Positions 1-8,205 of a stretch of 64,000 nt of DNA are shown one piece after another; within the stretch, counting starts at the first letter, position 1, and every line of letters starts with the position of its first letter. The stretch is taken from positions 62,001 to 126,000 of the forward strand of contig NZ_SODU01000006.1 of assembly GCF_004366075.1 (NCBI RefSeq), given 5' to 3'. The DNA is from Kribbella pratensis (GTDB lineage Bacteria; Actinomycetota; Actinomycetes; Propionibacteriales; Kribbellaceae). The notes beneath the pieces are model-generated. The model was given only the letters and a program-made list of their open reading frames with translations. It ran no database searches and was not told the DNA's origin. A program made the position numbers and the translations under genes.

Positions 1-552
1 CTCGGCACCGTTCGCCCAGTGCACGACCGCGCTGCCGGGGAAGTGCCCGCCGGGCTGGATGACGGTCACTCCGGGTAGCGGCGTGAGCTGCCCGGACCAG
101 GTCTTGATCACCCCGTCCGGCCGCGCGACCCACTCTTTGTCGGCCTCCGAGACGTACACCGGTACGTCGCCCAGGCGGTGGCTCCACTCGACCTGGACGC
201 CGTACATGTGCGGGTGGCTGGCGACGATCGCGACCACGTCGCCGAGTTCCCGGATCCGGCGTACGGCGTCGTCGTCCAGGTACCCGATCGGGTCCCAGAG
301 CAGGTTCCCCTCGGACGTCGTCACCAGCATCGACTGCTGCCCGATCCCCACCGGCGGCTTCGAGCGGACGCCGTACAGACCCGGCTCGACCTCGTCGACC
401 GTGACCTCGGTGCCGGCCGCGGCCAGCTCCTCGAGCGTGGTCCAGTGCTGCCCGTCGGCGGGCACCCACTGCCGCTCGTCGGCGCAGATCGCGCACACCT
501 CGACCTGCTCCGCGTGCTCCACCGCACAGGTCGCACAGATCCAGAAACTCAC
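1..552 (-). CDS. MBL-fold hydrolase-like protein, 3' end outside window
   Basis: The reading frame runs open off the left edge, so only the first 184 residues are visible. The GTG start at 552 is preceded by a GGGGAGAA ribosome site. Four cysteines (C6, C9, C20, C23, as CATC and CAIC) form a small zinc-ribbon-like N-terminus. A metallo-beta-lactamase-like core follows with SHPHMYG at about 112-118 and GGHFPGS at about 170. The usual HxHxDH motif is reduced to HPHMYG, so metal binding may be altered or partial. The substrate is unknown. It is divergent from the sdh operon and no functional link is evident. Confidence 0.7.
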   Translation of the reverse strand, partial: MSFWICATCAVEHAEQVEVCAICADERQWVPADGQHWTTLEELAAAGTEVTVDEVEPGLYGVRSKPPVGIGQQSMLVTTSEGNLLWDPIGYLDDDAVRRIRELGDVVAIVASHPHMYGVQVEWSHRLGDVPVYVSEADKEWVARPDGVIKTWSGQLTPLPGVTVIQPGGHFPGSAVVHWANGAE

Positions 553-778
553 TGTAGTTCTCCCCTTCGATTCTGATGTGCCGTCAGCCAAAGCGTTCAA
601 GCGCAGTTGAAGTCAAGTGCATCGGAGGCTCACCGTCGAGGGCCAGTGCGGGGCCTGCCCGATGGGCCACTACGCGACCGATCTCACACCTGTCAGGACA
701 TTTCGGGGCTGATCGCGGGACTAGCATCGAACCGGCTTGGTTTTCTCCGGGCCGAGAGACGTTCGATCGGAGGACGGT

Positions 779-1156
779 TTGCCCAGCAAACCAGCCGGCA
801 CGCTCTACCGCGGCCGGGAGGGCATGTGGTCATGGGTCGCGCACCGGATCACCGGTGTCGGGATCTTCTTCTTCCTGCTGGTGCACGTACTGGACACCGC
901 ACTGGTCCGGGTCTCGCCGGAGGCCTACAACGAGGTCATCGGCACCTACAAGAACCCGATCGTCGGCCTGCTCGAGGTCGGTCTGGTGGCGGCGATCCTG
1001 TTCCACGCGTTCAACGGCGTGCGGCTGATCCTGGTGGACTTCTGGGCCAAGGGCCCGCGCTACCAGCGGCAGCTGATGATCGGCGTCGGCGTGCTCTGGG
1101 TGGTGCTGTTCGTGCCGTTCGTCATCCGTCACCTCTCACATGTCTTCGGAGGCTGA
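779..1156 (+). CDS. sdhC: Succinate dehydrogenase cytochrome b556 subunit
   Basis: Membrane anchor of respiratory complex II, binding heme b and quinone with SdhD. The protein is 125 aa with three hydrophobic helices and the actinobacterial SdhC signature (GTLYRGREGMWSWVAHRITG near the N-terminus, HVLDTAL in helix 1, FHAFNG in helix 2). The histidines of these motifs are the expected heme and quinone-site residues. I chose the TTG start at 779 because GGAGG (769-773) sits 5 nt upstream and the family begins at this point; an upstream ATG at 737 in the same frame would add an unlikely charged tail. A possible -10 (TAGCAT) lies at 722-727. First gene of sdhCDAB. Confidence 0.93.
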   Translation: MPSKPAGTLYRGREGMWSWVAHRITGVGIFFFLLVHVLDTALVRVSPEAYNEVIGTYKNPIVGLLEVGLVAAILFHAFNGVRLILVDFWAKGPRYQRQLMIGVGVLWVVLFVPFVIRHLSHVFGG

Positions 1157-1157
1157 G

Positions 1158-1613
1158 ATGAGCGACATTGCCGCGCCGCGGTCCAGCTCCAGCGCCCGTA
1201 AGCTGAAGGGCGGCGGCCGGAACCGTTCCGGGCAGACCAACTTCGAGCTGTACAGCTGGCTGTTCATGCGGCTGTCCGGGCTCGCCCTCGTCATCCTGGT
1301 GCTCGGGCACCTGTTCGTGAACCTGATGCTCGGCGGCGGGATCACCGCGCTGGACTTCGGCTTCGTGGCCGGCAAGTGGGCCAACCCGCTGTGGCAGGTC
1401 TGGGACCTGCTGATGCTGTGGCTGGCGATGCTGCACGGCACCAACGGGCTGCGCACGATCGTCAACGACTACGCCGAGAAGGACCAGACCCGGTTCTGGC
1501 TCAAGGCCCTGCTGATCACGGCGGCAATCGTCATCGTCGTTCTCGGCACCCTGGTCATCTTCACGTTCGACCCCTGCCTCGACCCCAACTCCACGTTGTC
1601 GGTCTGTAAATAA
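1158..1613 (+). CDS. sdhD: Succinate dehydrogenase membrane anchor subunit
   Basis: Second membrane anchor of complex II, 151 aa with three transmembrane helices. GHLFVNLMLGGG and LHGTNGLRTIVNDY match the conserved histidine-containing helices of actinobacterial SdhD. The ATG at 1158 is preceded by GGAGG at 1148-1152, which lies inside the last codons of sdhC, so the two genes are probably translationally coupled. An in-frame ATG at 1140 inside sdhC is rejected because it lacks a ribosome site. Confidence 0.92.
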   Translation: MSDIAAPRSSSSARKLKGGGRNRSGQTNFELYSWLFMRLSGLALVILVLGHLFVNLMLGGGITALDFGFVAGKWANPLWQVWDLLMLWLAMLHGTNGLRTIVNDYAEKDQTRFWLKALLITAAIVIVVLGTLVIFTFDPCLDPNSTLSVCK

Positions 1614-1620
1614 GGAAGTC

Positions 1621-3363
1621 ATGCAACAGCACCAGTACGACGTCATCATCGTCGGCGCGGGCGGCGCGGGGATGCGCGCGGCCCTCGAGTCGAGCAAGCG
1701 GACCCGTACCGCCGTACTCACCAAGCTCTACCCGACCCGTTCGCACACCGGCGCCGCCCAGGGCGGTATGTGCGCCGCGCTGGCGAACGTCGAGGAGGAC
1801 AACTGGGAGTGGCACACCTTCGACACGGTCAAGGGCGGCGACTTCCTGGTCGACCAGGACGCGGCCGAGGTGATGTGCCGCGAGGCCGTCGACGCGGTAC
1901 TCGACCTGGAGAAGATGGGCCTCCCCTTCAACCGGACCGCCGAGGGCAAGATCGACCAGCGGTTCTTCGGCGGCCACACCCGCAACCACGGTGAGGCCGT
2001 CGTACGCCGGTCCTGCTTCGCGGCCGACCGTACCGGTCACATGATCCTGCAGACGCTGTACCAGCAGTGCATCAAGCAGAACGTCGAGTTCTTCAACGAG
2101 TACTACGTTCTCGACCTGCTGATGACCGACGGCAAGGCGAGCGGCGTGGTCGCGTACGAGCTGGCCACCGGCGAGCTGCACGTGTTCTCCGCGAAGTCGG
2201 TGATCTTCGCGTCCGGCGGTTTCGGGAAGGTCTTCCGTACGACGTCCAACGCGCACACCCTGACCGGCGACGGGATGGGCATCGTGTGGCGCAAGGGCCT
2301 GCCGCTGGAGGACATGGAGTTCTTCCAGTTCCACCCGACCGGCCTGGCGGGTCTCGGCGTACTGCTGTCGGAGGCGGCCCGCGGTGAGGGCGGCATCCTG
2401 CGGAACAAGGACAACGAGCGATTCATGGAGCGGTACGCGCCGACCGTGAAGGACCTGGCGCCGCGGGACATGGTCGCCCGCGCGATGGCGAACGAGGTCC
2501 GTGAGGGCCGCGGCTGCGGTCCGGACGGCGCGTACGTGATGCTCGACCTGACCCATTTGGAGCCGGCGCACATCGACGCGAAGCTCCCGGACATCACCGA
2601 GTTCGCCCGGACCTACCTGGGCGTGGAGCCGTACACCGAGCAGATCCCGGTCTTCCCGACCGCGCACTACGCGATGGGCGGCATCCCGACCAACATCAAG
2701 GGCGAGGCGCTGGCCAACAACGAGGACGTGATTCCGGGCCTGTACGCCGCCGGCGAGGTCGCCTGCGTCTCCGTGCACGGCGCGAACCGGCTGGGCACCA
2801 ACTCGCTGCTCGACATCAACGTGTTCGGCCGCCGGGCCGGGATCGCCGCCGCGGAGTACGCCGCCACGGCGTCCTTCGAGGAACTGCCGGCGAATCCCGA
2901 GGCGTACGTCGTCGAGCTCGTCGAGGGCCTGCGCAACTCGACCGGCCAGGAGCGGATCGCCGCGATCCGGGCCGACCTGCAGGCGACGATGGACCTGAAC
3001 GCGCAGGTGTACCGCACCGAGGGCTCGCTGAAGCAGGCGCTCGTCGACATCGCGGCGTTGAAGGAGCGGTTCAAGAACGTCGCCGTACAGGACAAGGGCA
3101 AGCGGTTCAACACCGACCTGCTGGAGGCCGTCGAGCTCGGGTTCCTGCTCGACCTGGCCGAGGTACTGGTGGTGTCCGCGCTGGAGCGCAAGGAGTCCCG
3201 CGGCGGGCACTTCCGCGAGGACTACGACAAGCGCGACGACGTCAACTTCATGCGGCACACGATGGCGTACCGCGAGGTCGATGCCGACGGCAACGAGACG
3301 ATCCGGCTCGACTACAAGCCGGTCGTGCAGACCCGCTACAAGCCGATGGAGCGCAAGTACTGA
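1621..3363 (+). CDS. sdhA: Succinate dehydrogenase flavoprotein subunit
   Basis: Catalytic subunit that oxidises succinate to fumarate and passes electrons through FAD to SdhB. The 580-aa length is normal. The N-terminal dinucleotide fold IIVGAGGAGMRAALES (about 9-24) is followed by RSHTGAAQGGM, whose His42 is the expected covalent FAD attachment site. RNHGEAVVRRS, FHPTGL, the active-site region RGEGG, and HGANRLGTNSLLD near the C-terminal half are all present. AAGGAAG precedes the ATG. The stop overlaps the sdhB start (TGATG), indicating coupled translation. Confidence 0.97.
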   Translation: MQQHQYDVIIVGAGGAGMRAALESSKRTRTAVLTKLYPTRSHTGAAQGGMCAALANVEEDNWEWHTFDTVKGGDFLVDQDAAEVMCREAVDAVLDLEKMGLPFNRTAEGKIDQRFFGGHTRNHGEAVVRRSCFAADRTGHMILQTLYQQCIKQNVEFFNEYYVLDLLMTDGKASGVVAYELATGELHVFSAKSVIFASGGFGKVFRTTSNAHTLTGDGMGIVWRKGLPLEDMEFFQFHPTGLAGLGVLLSEAARGEGGILRNKDNERFMERYAPTVKDLAPRDMVARAMANEVREGRGCGPDGAYVMLDLTHLEPAHIDAKLPDITEFARTYLGVEPYTEQIPVFPTAHYAMGGIPTNIKGEALANNEDVIPGLYAAGEVACVSVHGANRLGTNSLLDINVFGRRAGIAAAEYAATASFEELPANPEAYVVELVEGLRNSTGQERIAAIRADLQATMDLNAQVYRTEGSLKQALVDIAALKERFKNVAVQDKGKRFNTDLLEAVELGFLLDLAEVLVVSALERKESRGGHFREDYDKRDDVNFMRHTMAYREVDADGNETIRLDYKPVVQTRYKPMERKY

Positions 3364-4067
3364 TGGACGTGAAGGTCAAGATCCTGCGGTACAACCCCGA
3401 GGTCGTCGACGAGGCCGAGTGGAAGACGTACTCCGTCACGCTGCAGCCGACCGACCGGGTGCTGGACGCGCTGCACAAGGTCAAGTGGGAGCAGGACGGC
3501 ACGCTGACGTTCCGGCGGTCCTGTGCGCACGGTGTCTGCGGCTCGGACGCGATGCGGATCAACGGCCGCAACCGGCTGGCCTGCAAGACCCTGATCAAGG
3601 ACCTGAACCCGGAGAAGGAGATCACCGTCGAGCCCATCAAGGGCCTGCCGGTGCTCAAGGACCTGGTCGTCGACATGGAGCCGTTCTTCGACGCGTACCG
3701 CTCGGTGATGCCGTTCCTGGTCACCAGCGGCCACGAGCCGACCCGGGAGCGGATCCAGTCGCAGGCCGACCGGGACCGGTTCGACGACACCACGAAATGC
3801 ATCCTGTGCGCCGCCTGTACGACGTCCTGCCCGGTGTTCTGGTCCGACGGGCAGTACTTCGGCCCGCAGGCGATCGTCGGCGCGCACCGGTTCATCTTCG
3901 ACAGCCGCGACGAGGGCACCGAGCAGCGGCTGGAGATCCTGAACGACAAGGAAGGCGTCTGGCGCTGCCGGACCACCTTCAACTGCACCGACGCCTGCCC
4001 GCGCGGCATCGAGGTCACCAAGGCGATCCAGGAAGTGAAGCGCGCACTCATCTTCCGTCGGGTGTGA
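3363..4067 (+). CDS. sdhB: Succinate dehydrogenase iron-sulfur subunit
   Basis: Electron-transfer subunit of complex II, 234 aa. The [2Fe-2S] ligands are C54, C59, Asp62 and C74 (CAHGVCGSD and RLAC). The [4Fe-4S] group is C146, C149, C152 and C156 (CILCAACTTSCP), and the [3Fe-4S]/[4Fe-4S] cysteines are C202, C208 and C212. Asp in place of the third Cys of the [2Fe-2S] loop is normal for SdhB. The ATG overlaps the sdhA stop by one base. No clear terminator follows; the next gene starts about 75 bp downstream. Confidence 0.97.
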   Translation: MDVKVKILRYNPEVVDEAEWKTYSVTLQPTDRVLDALHKVKWEQDGTLTFRRSCAHGVCGSDAMRINGRNRLACKTLIKDLNPEKEITVEPIKGLPVLKDLVVDMEPFFDAYRSVMPFLVTSGHEPTRERIQSQADRDRFDDTTKCILCAACTTSCPVFWSDGQYFGPQAIVGAHRFIFDSRDEGTEQRLEILNDKEGVWRCRTTFNCTDACPRGIEVTKAIQEVKRALIFRRV

Positions 4068-4140
4068 GCTTGCGCCCTCTTTCGCATAAGATTCCACCGC
4101 CGACCTGACCCCCCTTGCGGGGACACCTGCGCCTTGGGGG

Positions 4141-5307
4141 GTGACTGTGGAGCCGCGCCTGCGCGAGTTGTCCGACCGCTACTACCGTCGCCTGGTGGAG
4201 CTGTTGGAGCGCTGTGGCCTACCCCGCAGCACGCCGCCGCTCCTGGTCCTCGGGGTGCTCGCGGCCGCGACGTCCATCGTGCTCGCGGTAGTGCAGCTGG
4301 CCTCGCACCCGTCGCAGACCGATCCGCCGATCGCCATCGAACCGGCCGCCGCGGGGCGGTCCGGCAGCGCGGTGGTGAACTCCGAGCGCGCCCAGGTGCT
4401 GGCGATCACGATGGTCACCAGGAACCGCTGGGCGGCCGGCTGGTCCGACTGCACCAGCGGCCCGAACTGCAAGTTCGCCGCGGTGATCGACCGCGACGGC
4501 TCCCGCGCCACCGCCCCCGAGTGGCCGGTCCCGTACGCGACGCTGCAGGCCGGCAAGGAGGCGATCGCGGTCGCCCCGCCGCTCGAGGGCACGCTGACCG
4601 GTGGCGCGACGATGATGTTCCGGCTGACGTACGACGGCCCCGTGCTCACCAAGCTCCGGTACCGGCTGCCCACCTCGACGTTCGAGAAGAACGAGATCCT
4701 CACCGACCGGATCGTGCCGGGGTCGATCGTCGTGGTGAACCCGGAGGAGTCGACGGTCCGGATGCTCCGGACCCGCGGCACCCGGTCACCGGTCTGCGAC
4801 GAGTCCGGACGCTGCTGGATCCTGACCGGGATCGGCCGCACGGACGTCGTCTGGACCGACGACGGCGGCCGCACGTGGGGCTCGCGCTCACTCGACAGCC
4901 ACAACCAGCTCGGCCGGCTCGCGATCAGCCCGGACGGCCGCACGCTGCTCTCGACCGCGGTCACCGTCGGCGCCACCGGCCAGACCGTCTCGAAGATGCA
5001 GATCTCCACCGACCGCGGCGCGAACTGGACGACGGTCGAGAACCCGCCGAAGAGCCTGGCGGTCGCGCCGCTCGCCTTCGACGACGGCACCGCCCTGATG
5101 CTCGGCGGCCGCCCCGGCGACCGCCCGCGCCTCTACCGCGTCCGCGACGGCGCCGCCAAACTGGACCGCGGCTACCCCGGCGACCTCGCCGACCTCTCCG
5201 GTGACGCCCAACTCATGTACGGCTCCGAGGTCCCCAAACGCCGCACCACCGAGGTAGTCCTCAGCACCGACCAAGGCGCCACCTGGACCAAGTTCGCCCC
5301 CCGCTAG
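4141..5307 (+). CDS. Membrane-anchored Asp-box (BNR-like) repeat protein
   Basis: A protein of about 388 aa of unknown function. A single hydrophobic segment at about 32-55 follows a short basic N-terminus, so the bulk is probably exported and anchored. Three Asp-box motifs are visible, WTDDGGRTWG (about 239), ISTDRGANWT and LSTDQGATWT (C-terminal), as found in beta-propeller sialidase-like and photosystem-stability-type domains. No sialidase catalytic residues can be assigned. The start is uncertain: GTG 4141 directly follows a GGGGGG run, while GTG 4147 has that run as a ribosome site at a normal distance and may be the true start. Confidence 0.7.
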   Translation: MTVEPRLRELSDRYYRRLVELLERCGLPRSTPPLLVLGVLAAATSIVLAVVQLASHPSQTDPPIAIEPAAAGRSGSAVVNSERAQVLAITMVTRNRWAAGWSDCTSGPNCKFAAVIDRDGSRATAPEWPVPYATLQAGKEAIAVAPPLEGTLTGGATMMFRLTYDGPVLTKLRYRLPTSTFEKNEILTDRIVPGSIVVVNPEESTVRMLRTRGTRSPVCDESGRCWILTGIGRTDVVWTDDGGRTWGSRSLDSHNQLGRLAISPDGRTLLSTAVTVGATGQTVSKMQISTDRGANWTTVENPPKSLAVAPLAFDDGTALMLGGRPGDRPRLYRVRDGAAKLDRGYPGDLADLSGDAQLMYGSEVPKRRTTEVVLSTDQGATWTKFAPR

Positions 5308-5353
5308 CCGTCCTCGAGTCGTGGATTTCAGCGGAGGGCGGGCACGACGGATC

Positions 5354-5459
5354 GTGTGCAGCTGGACAGGTAGTGCACCCGCGAGACGCTGTACGCGCGG
5401 ACACCATCACACTCAGGTGCACTACCCCGACAGCTGACACCACCTGTCCAGCTGCACAC
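5354..5459. repeat. Long interrupted palindrome between convergent genes
   Basis: An 18-bp perfect inverted repeat (5354-5371 with 5442-5459, arm beginning GTGTGCAGCTGG) continues inward as a second perfect 9-bp pair (5371-5379 TAGTGCACC with 5416-5424). A 17-nt bulge (5425-5441) lies on the 3' side and a 36-nt loop in the centre. It lies between the stop of the Asp-box gene and the stop of the DUF2000 gene. There is no T-run, so it is not a standard terminator. It may be a MITE/REP-like mobile palindrome or a processed RNA. Confidence 0.6.
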
Positions 5460-5524
5460 CGACCGCATCGGGCCCACCCGGACGTCGCCCGGACTGCGAC
5501 CGTCCGCGGCCGAGCGGTGCCGGC

Positions 5525-5977
5525 TCAGTGGTGCTTGGTGGCGCCCTTCAAGGTCTTGTCGACGGCGTTCTTCGGGCCGTAGAAGGCGATGCCGACCAGG
5601 TCGAGTTCGGCGGTGCGGACGGCCCGGACCGCTGCGCGGTTGTCCCGGTCGTTGCCCGTGGCAAACAGATCCTGAGTGAACACCGAGTGCTCGATCCCCC
5701 GTCCGAGAGCCCGCTCGTGGGCAGTGGTCATGAACTCCTTGGACCCCTCGAACACCATCACCGGCTGCCGGAACATCGGCAGATAGCGCACCTCATCCGC
5801 GTCCTCGTACGGCTCGCCGACCACCTCAGGATGCGTCCCGGCAATCCCACTGACCAGGAACGCCGTCACATTCAACCGCTGCCAAACAGCCAGGTCGTCC
5901 CGCAACAACACAGCAATCTTCGTATCGAACTTGATCGGCTCATCCACACCACTGATCGTCACCGATGAGTCCGGCAC
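5525..5977 (-). CDS. DUF2000 family protein
   Basis: About 150 aa, matching the DUF2000 family: KIAVLLRDDLAVWQRLNVTAFLVSGIAG near the N-terminus, GEPYEDADEVRYLPMFRQPVMVF in the middle, and a C-terminal D.VGIAFYGPKNAVDKTLKG. The biochemical function of the family is unknown. The frame is open further upstream but overlaps the divergent gene at 6071, so the start must be one of GTG 5977, 5962 or 5947. None has a good ribosome site and I give the longest. Base composition looks slightly less GC-rich than the neighbours. Confidence 0.72.
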   Translation of the reverse strand: MPDSSVTISGVDEPIKFDTKIAVLLRDDLAVWQRLNVTAFLVSGIAGTHPEVVGEPYEDADEVRYLPMFRQPVMVFEGSKEFMTTAHERALGRGIEHSVFTQDLFATGNDRDNRAAVRAVRTAELDLVGIAFYGPKNAVDKTLKGATKHH

Positions 5978-6070
5978 CAGTCTTGTACGTTCTATGCATC
6001 CCCATGACACGCTCGATCTGCCGTTCCGTAATCGCCCATCTACGATGAGTGATGGGTGAGAGGGGAGCGC

Positions 6071-6874
6071 ATGCTGGAGTGGGAAACGCTCGAACTTCTG
6101 GTGACCGTGAAGGCCTATCCCGTCGTATCTGACATGCACGGCGAATGCGTCTGTGTCGCCGGCATCCGCACCGACACCGGCGTTCCCGCCTGGGTCAGGC
6201 TGTTCCCCGTCCCTTTCCGCGATCTCCCCTATGCGCAACGGTTCAAGAAGTACGACATTGTTCGCCTGCGAGCACGACGTACCAGCAGCGATACGCGGCC
6301 CGAAAGCTACCTGCCGGACGCGAATTCGATCCGCGTTCTCAGCCACTTGGACACCGGACGCGACTGGTTCAAACGAAGGTCGTACGTCGAACCCCTACGC
6401 GCACCGTCGATGTGCGCCGTCCAGTCCGCGCAGGCGATGTCCGGCACTTCACTCGGAGTCTTCAGGCCGCGACGCGTGCTCGATCTGGTCTGGGAGGACG
6501 CTCAGCCGCGAAGCACACGGCAACAAGCCAAACTCGATCAGCTCTCGCTGTTCGACTCCCCCAGCGTCGAAGGCCTGGAAGAGATTCCGTACAAGTTCCG
6601 GTACCGGTACCAGTGCGAGGACTGCGCCCGCAACGATTCTCACCAGCAGCGTGTCCTCGACTGGGAGATCGGCCAAGCCTACCGATCCTGGCGTACCAAG
6701 TACGGCGAGGAGGGTGCGCTGCGGGCCATCCGGAAGAGGTGGCTCGTCGAGATGGCGTCCTCGGCCAAGGATCTGCACTTCTACGTCGGCAACATCGCCC
6801 GGTTTCCGCGAAGTTTCTGTGTCCTTGGATGCTTCTACCCACCGTTGCGCACGAGCACGGCGCCGATGTTCTAG
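6071..6874 (+). CDS. Uncharacterised protein paired with DUF488
   Basis: A 267-aa soluble protein that I do not recognise with confidence. The N-terminal half looks like small beta-barrel modules (VTVKAYPVVS...GECVCVAG, WVRLFPVPFRDLPYAQRFKKYDIVRLRARR, then DTGRDWFKRRSYVEPL). This resembles proteins that databases call dual-OB domain, but that is recall and not proof. The C-terminal half has a CEDC pair, a conserved-looking VLDWEIGQAYR, and FYVGNIARFPRSFCVLGCFYPP. GAGGGGA precedes the ATG at 6071. Its stop overlaps the stop of the opposing DUF488 gene within one CTAG. Such pairs occur in accessory DNA; a role in nucleic-acid metabolism or defence is only a guess. Confidence 0.6.
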   Translation: MLEWETLELLVTVKAYPVVSDMHGECVCVAGIRTDTGVPAWVRLFPVPFRDLPYAQRFKKYDIVRLRARRTSSDTRPESYLPDANSIRVLSHLDTGRDWFKRRSYVEPLRAPSMCAVQSAQAMSGTSLGVFRPRRVLDLVWEDAQPRSTRQQAKLDQLSLFDSPSVEGLEEIPYKFRYRYQCEDCARNDSHQQRVLDWEIGQAYRSWRTKYGEEGALRAIRKRWLVEMASSAKDLHFYVGNIARFPRSFCVLGCFYPPLRTSTAPMF

Positions 6875-7311
6875 GCGTAGGTGATGTCACGCCGTTCGCG
6901 GTTGTTGGTCTCGTCAACGACGACCTGGCGATGGCAGTGCTCATGGCTCTTCTCGAAGCAGAGCACGGCCAGCGTCGTGTTGCGGCTCTCGTCCACGACT
7001 TGCTGGAGCGCGGCCTCCGCCTCCGGCGCGGCGAGTAACTTCCGGAACTCCTCGCAGCCCTCGGCGACCCTTCCCTCATGGAACGGGCTCCGGTTGTCCC
7101 GTGGATTGCCGAGTGCCTTCAGGTGTCGATACTCGATGCCGGCCGCCGTCAGCGCTTCGGCGAGACGGGTCTTGCTCAACCCTGGCTTGCGGCTGATCGG
7201 GTTCAGACGTATGTCGACAACCACGGTCGCGCCGTGGCTTCTCAGCACGTCCAGGAGGTCCTGCTGACTGCGGCCCTCGTACCCGACGGACAGGATTTCT
7301 GATCGACCCAC
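6871..7311 (-). CDS. DUF488 family protein
   Basis: A 146-aa DUF488 protein. The N-terminus SVGYEGRSQQDLLDVLRSHGATVVVDIRLNPISRKPGLSKTRLAEALTAAGIEYRHLKALGNP is diagnostic, and the C-terminal LCFEKSHEHCHRQVVVDE contains the conserved Cys/His cluster (C-x6-H-x-H-C-H). The molecular function is unknown. The GTG at 7311 follows GGAGG almost immediately, which is tighter than usual. It converges on the 6071 gene, sharing the CTAG at 6871-6874 for both stop codons. Confidence 0.85.
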   Translation of the reverse strand: MGRSEILSVGYEGRSQQDLLDVLRSHGATVVVDIRLNPISRKPGLSKTRLAEALTAAGIEYRHLKALGNPRDNRSPFHEGRVAEGCEEFRKLLAAPEAEAALQQVVDESRNTTLAVLCFEKSHEHCHRQVVVDETNNRERRDITYA

Positions 7312-7354
7312 ACCTCCGATCCTGCCCGTCGGCGGGTCGAATCTCCAAAACGGC

Positions 7355-8182
7355 TCAGCAGTACGGCGGGTTGGAGGTTACTGCTGTGCAGACTCGGAGG
7401 AACAGGTTGAACATGCGGTAGAGGTGGAGCATGTCGCCGGCGAGGGTGACGGTGCGGTCGTCGCGGCGGGTTACGCCGGGGATTGCGGTGAGGTGGGACG
7501 CGACTGAGGCGGACTGCCAGCGGACGGCGAGGGTTCGGGGGCCGGTTGGGGCGTCCGGCTTGGAGAGGGTGCGCAGCGCCTCAGCTGTTGTCGCTTCGAT
7601 CGACTCGCGGGCCTCCGCGACCGGGACGAGTTGCGCGGCGAAGCGGTCCTTGGCGAACTTGACCGGCACGGTCGCTACCGCGGGATCCCAGGCCTTCATC
7701 TCGTCGCAGGCGGCGTCGTCCCCGGTCAGCAGCGCCAGCGGTACGCCGTACGCCGCCGAGGCCGCGTGGAACAGGCCGATCTCGCCGGTGAGCTGCTCGT
7801 CCAGCCAGATGTCCTCGATCTCGTGGCCCATGAAGCTGTGGCTCAGGACACCGAGCACGCCGGCGCGGGCGTGGTACCCGATGCAGAGTACGGCGTCGTA
7901 CTCCGGGGTCAGGCCCTCCATCATGCCCATCGGCTTCGGACGGCCCTTGATCAGGCCGGCGCGCGGGTCGAGGAGGTCGGGCAGCAGGTTGCGCATCGGG
8001 CCGTGGGCGTCGTTCACGAGGACCTCGGTCGCGCCGGCGGCGTACGCACCCCGGACGGCGGCGTTCACGTCCTCGGTCATCAGCACCCGGCCGCGCTCGT
8101 AGTCCCGCCCCGGCGGCTGCACGTCCTCCGCGTCGACGACCCCGGTGATACCTTCCATGTCCGCACTCACGTAGACCTTCAC
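7355..8182 (-). CDS. M55 family D-aminopeptidase
   Basis: A 275-aa DppA-like zinc peptidase, predicted to cleave D-amino-acid dipeptides. The N-terminus VYVSADMEGITGVV supplies the Asp-x-Glu metal ligands, followed by VNDAHGPMRNLLP, CIGYHARAG, SHSFMGHEI and GLFHAASAAYGVPLALLTGDDAACDE, all typical of the family. GTG 8182 is chosen because the family begins at this residue; the upstream part of the open frame lies inside the divergent AraC gene. Only 23 bp separate the two starts, so the gene may be leaderless and co-regulated with its neighbour. Confidence 0.88.
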   Translation of the reverse strand: MKVYVSADMEGITGVVDAEDVQPPGRDYERGRVLMTEDVNAAVRGAYAAGATEVLVNDAHGPMRNLLPDLLDPRAGLIKGRPKPMGMMEGLTPEYDAVLCIGYHARAGVLGVLSHSFMGHEIEDIWLDEQLTGEIGLFHAASAAYGVPLALLTGDDAACDEMKAWDPAVATVPVKFAKDRFAAQLVPVAEARESIEATTAEALRTLSKPDAPTGPRTLAVRWQSASVASHLTAIPGVTRRDDRTVTLAGDMLHLYRMFNLFLRVCTAVTSNPPYC

Positions 8183-8190
8183 ACGCAGCA

Positions 8191-8205
8191 GGTTATGTTC
8201 TAACC
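8191..8205. promoter_or_regulatory. Palindrome between divergent dppA-like and araC-like genes
   Basis: GGTTATGTTCTAACC is a 5-bp inverted repeat (GGTTA/TAACC) with a 5-bp centre, filling most of the 23-bp gap. On the plus strand it contains TATGTT, a plausible -10 that would start transcription at the ATG at 8206. On the minus strand TAACCT could serve the GTG at 8182. Both genes would then be leaderless, and a regulator bound here would block both. Confidence 0.5.

Noticed and set aside
1561..3258. Long open frame antisense to sdhA
   Set aside because: GC-rich third positions keep antisense frames open. The translation is Val/Arg/Leu/Asp-rich with no family motif, and sdhA on the other strand is certain. 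The same applies to long frames antisense to the LuxR gene (9193-12039), the puu-like operon (15774-18764) and both large subtilases (55181-58429, 60063-61961).
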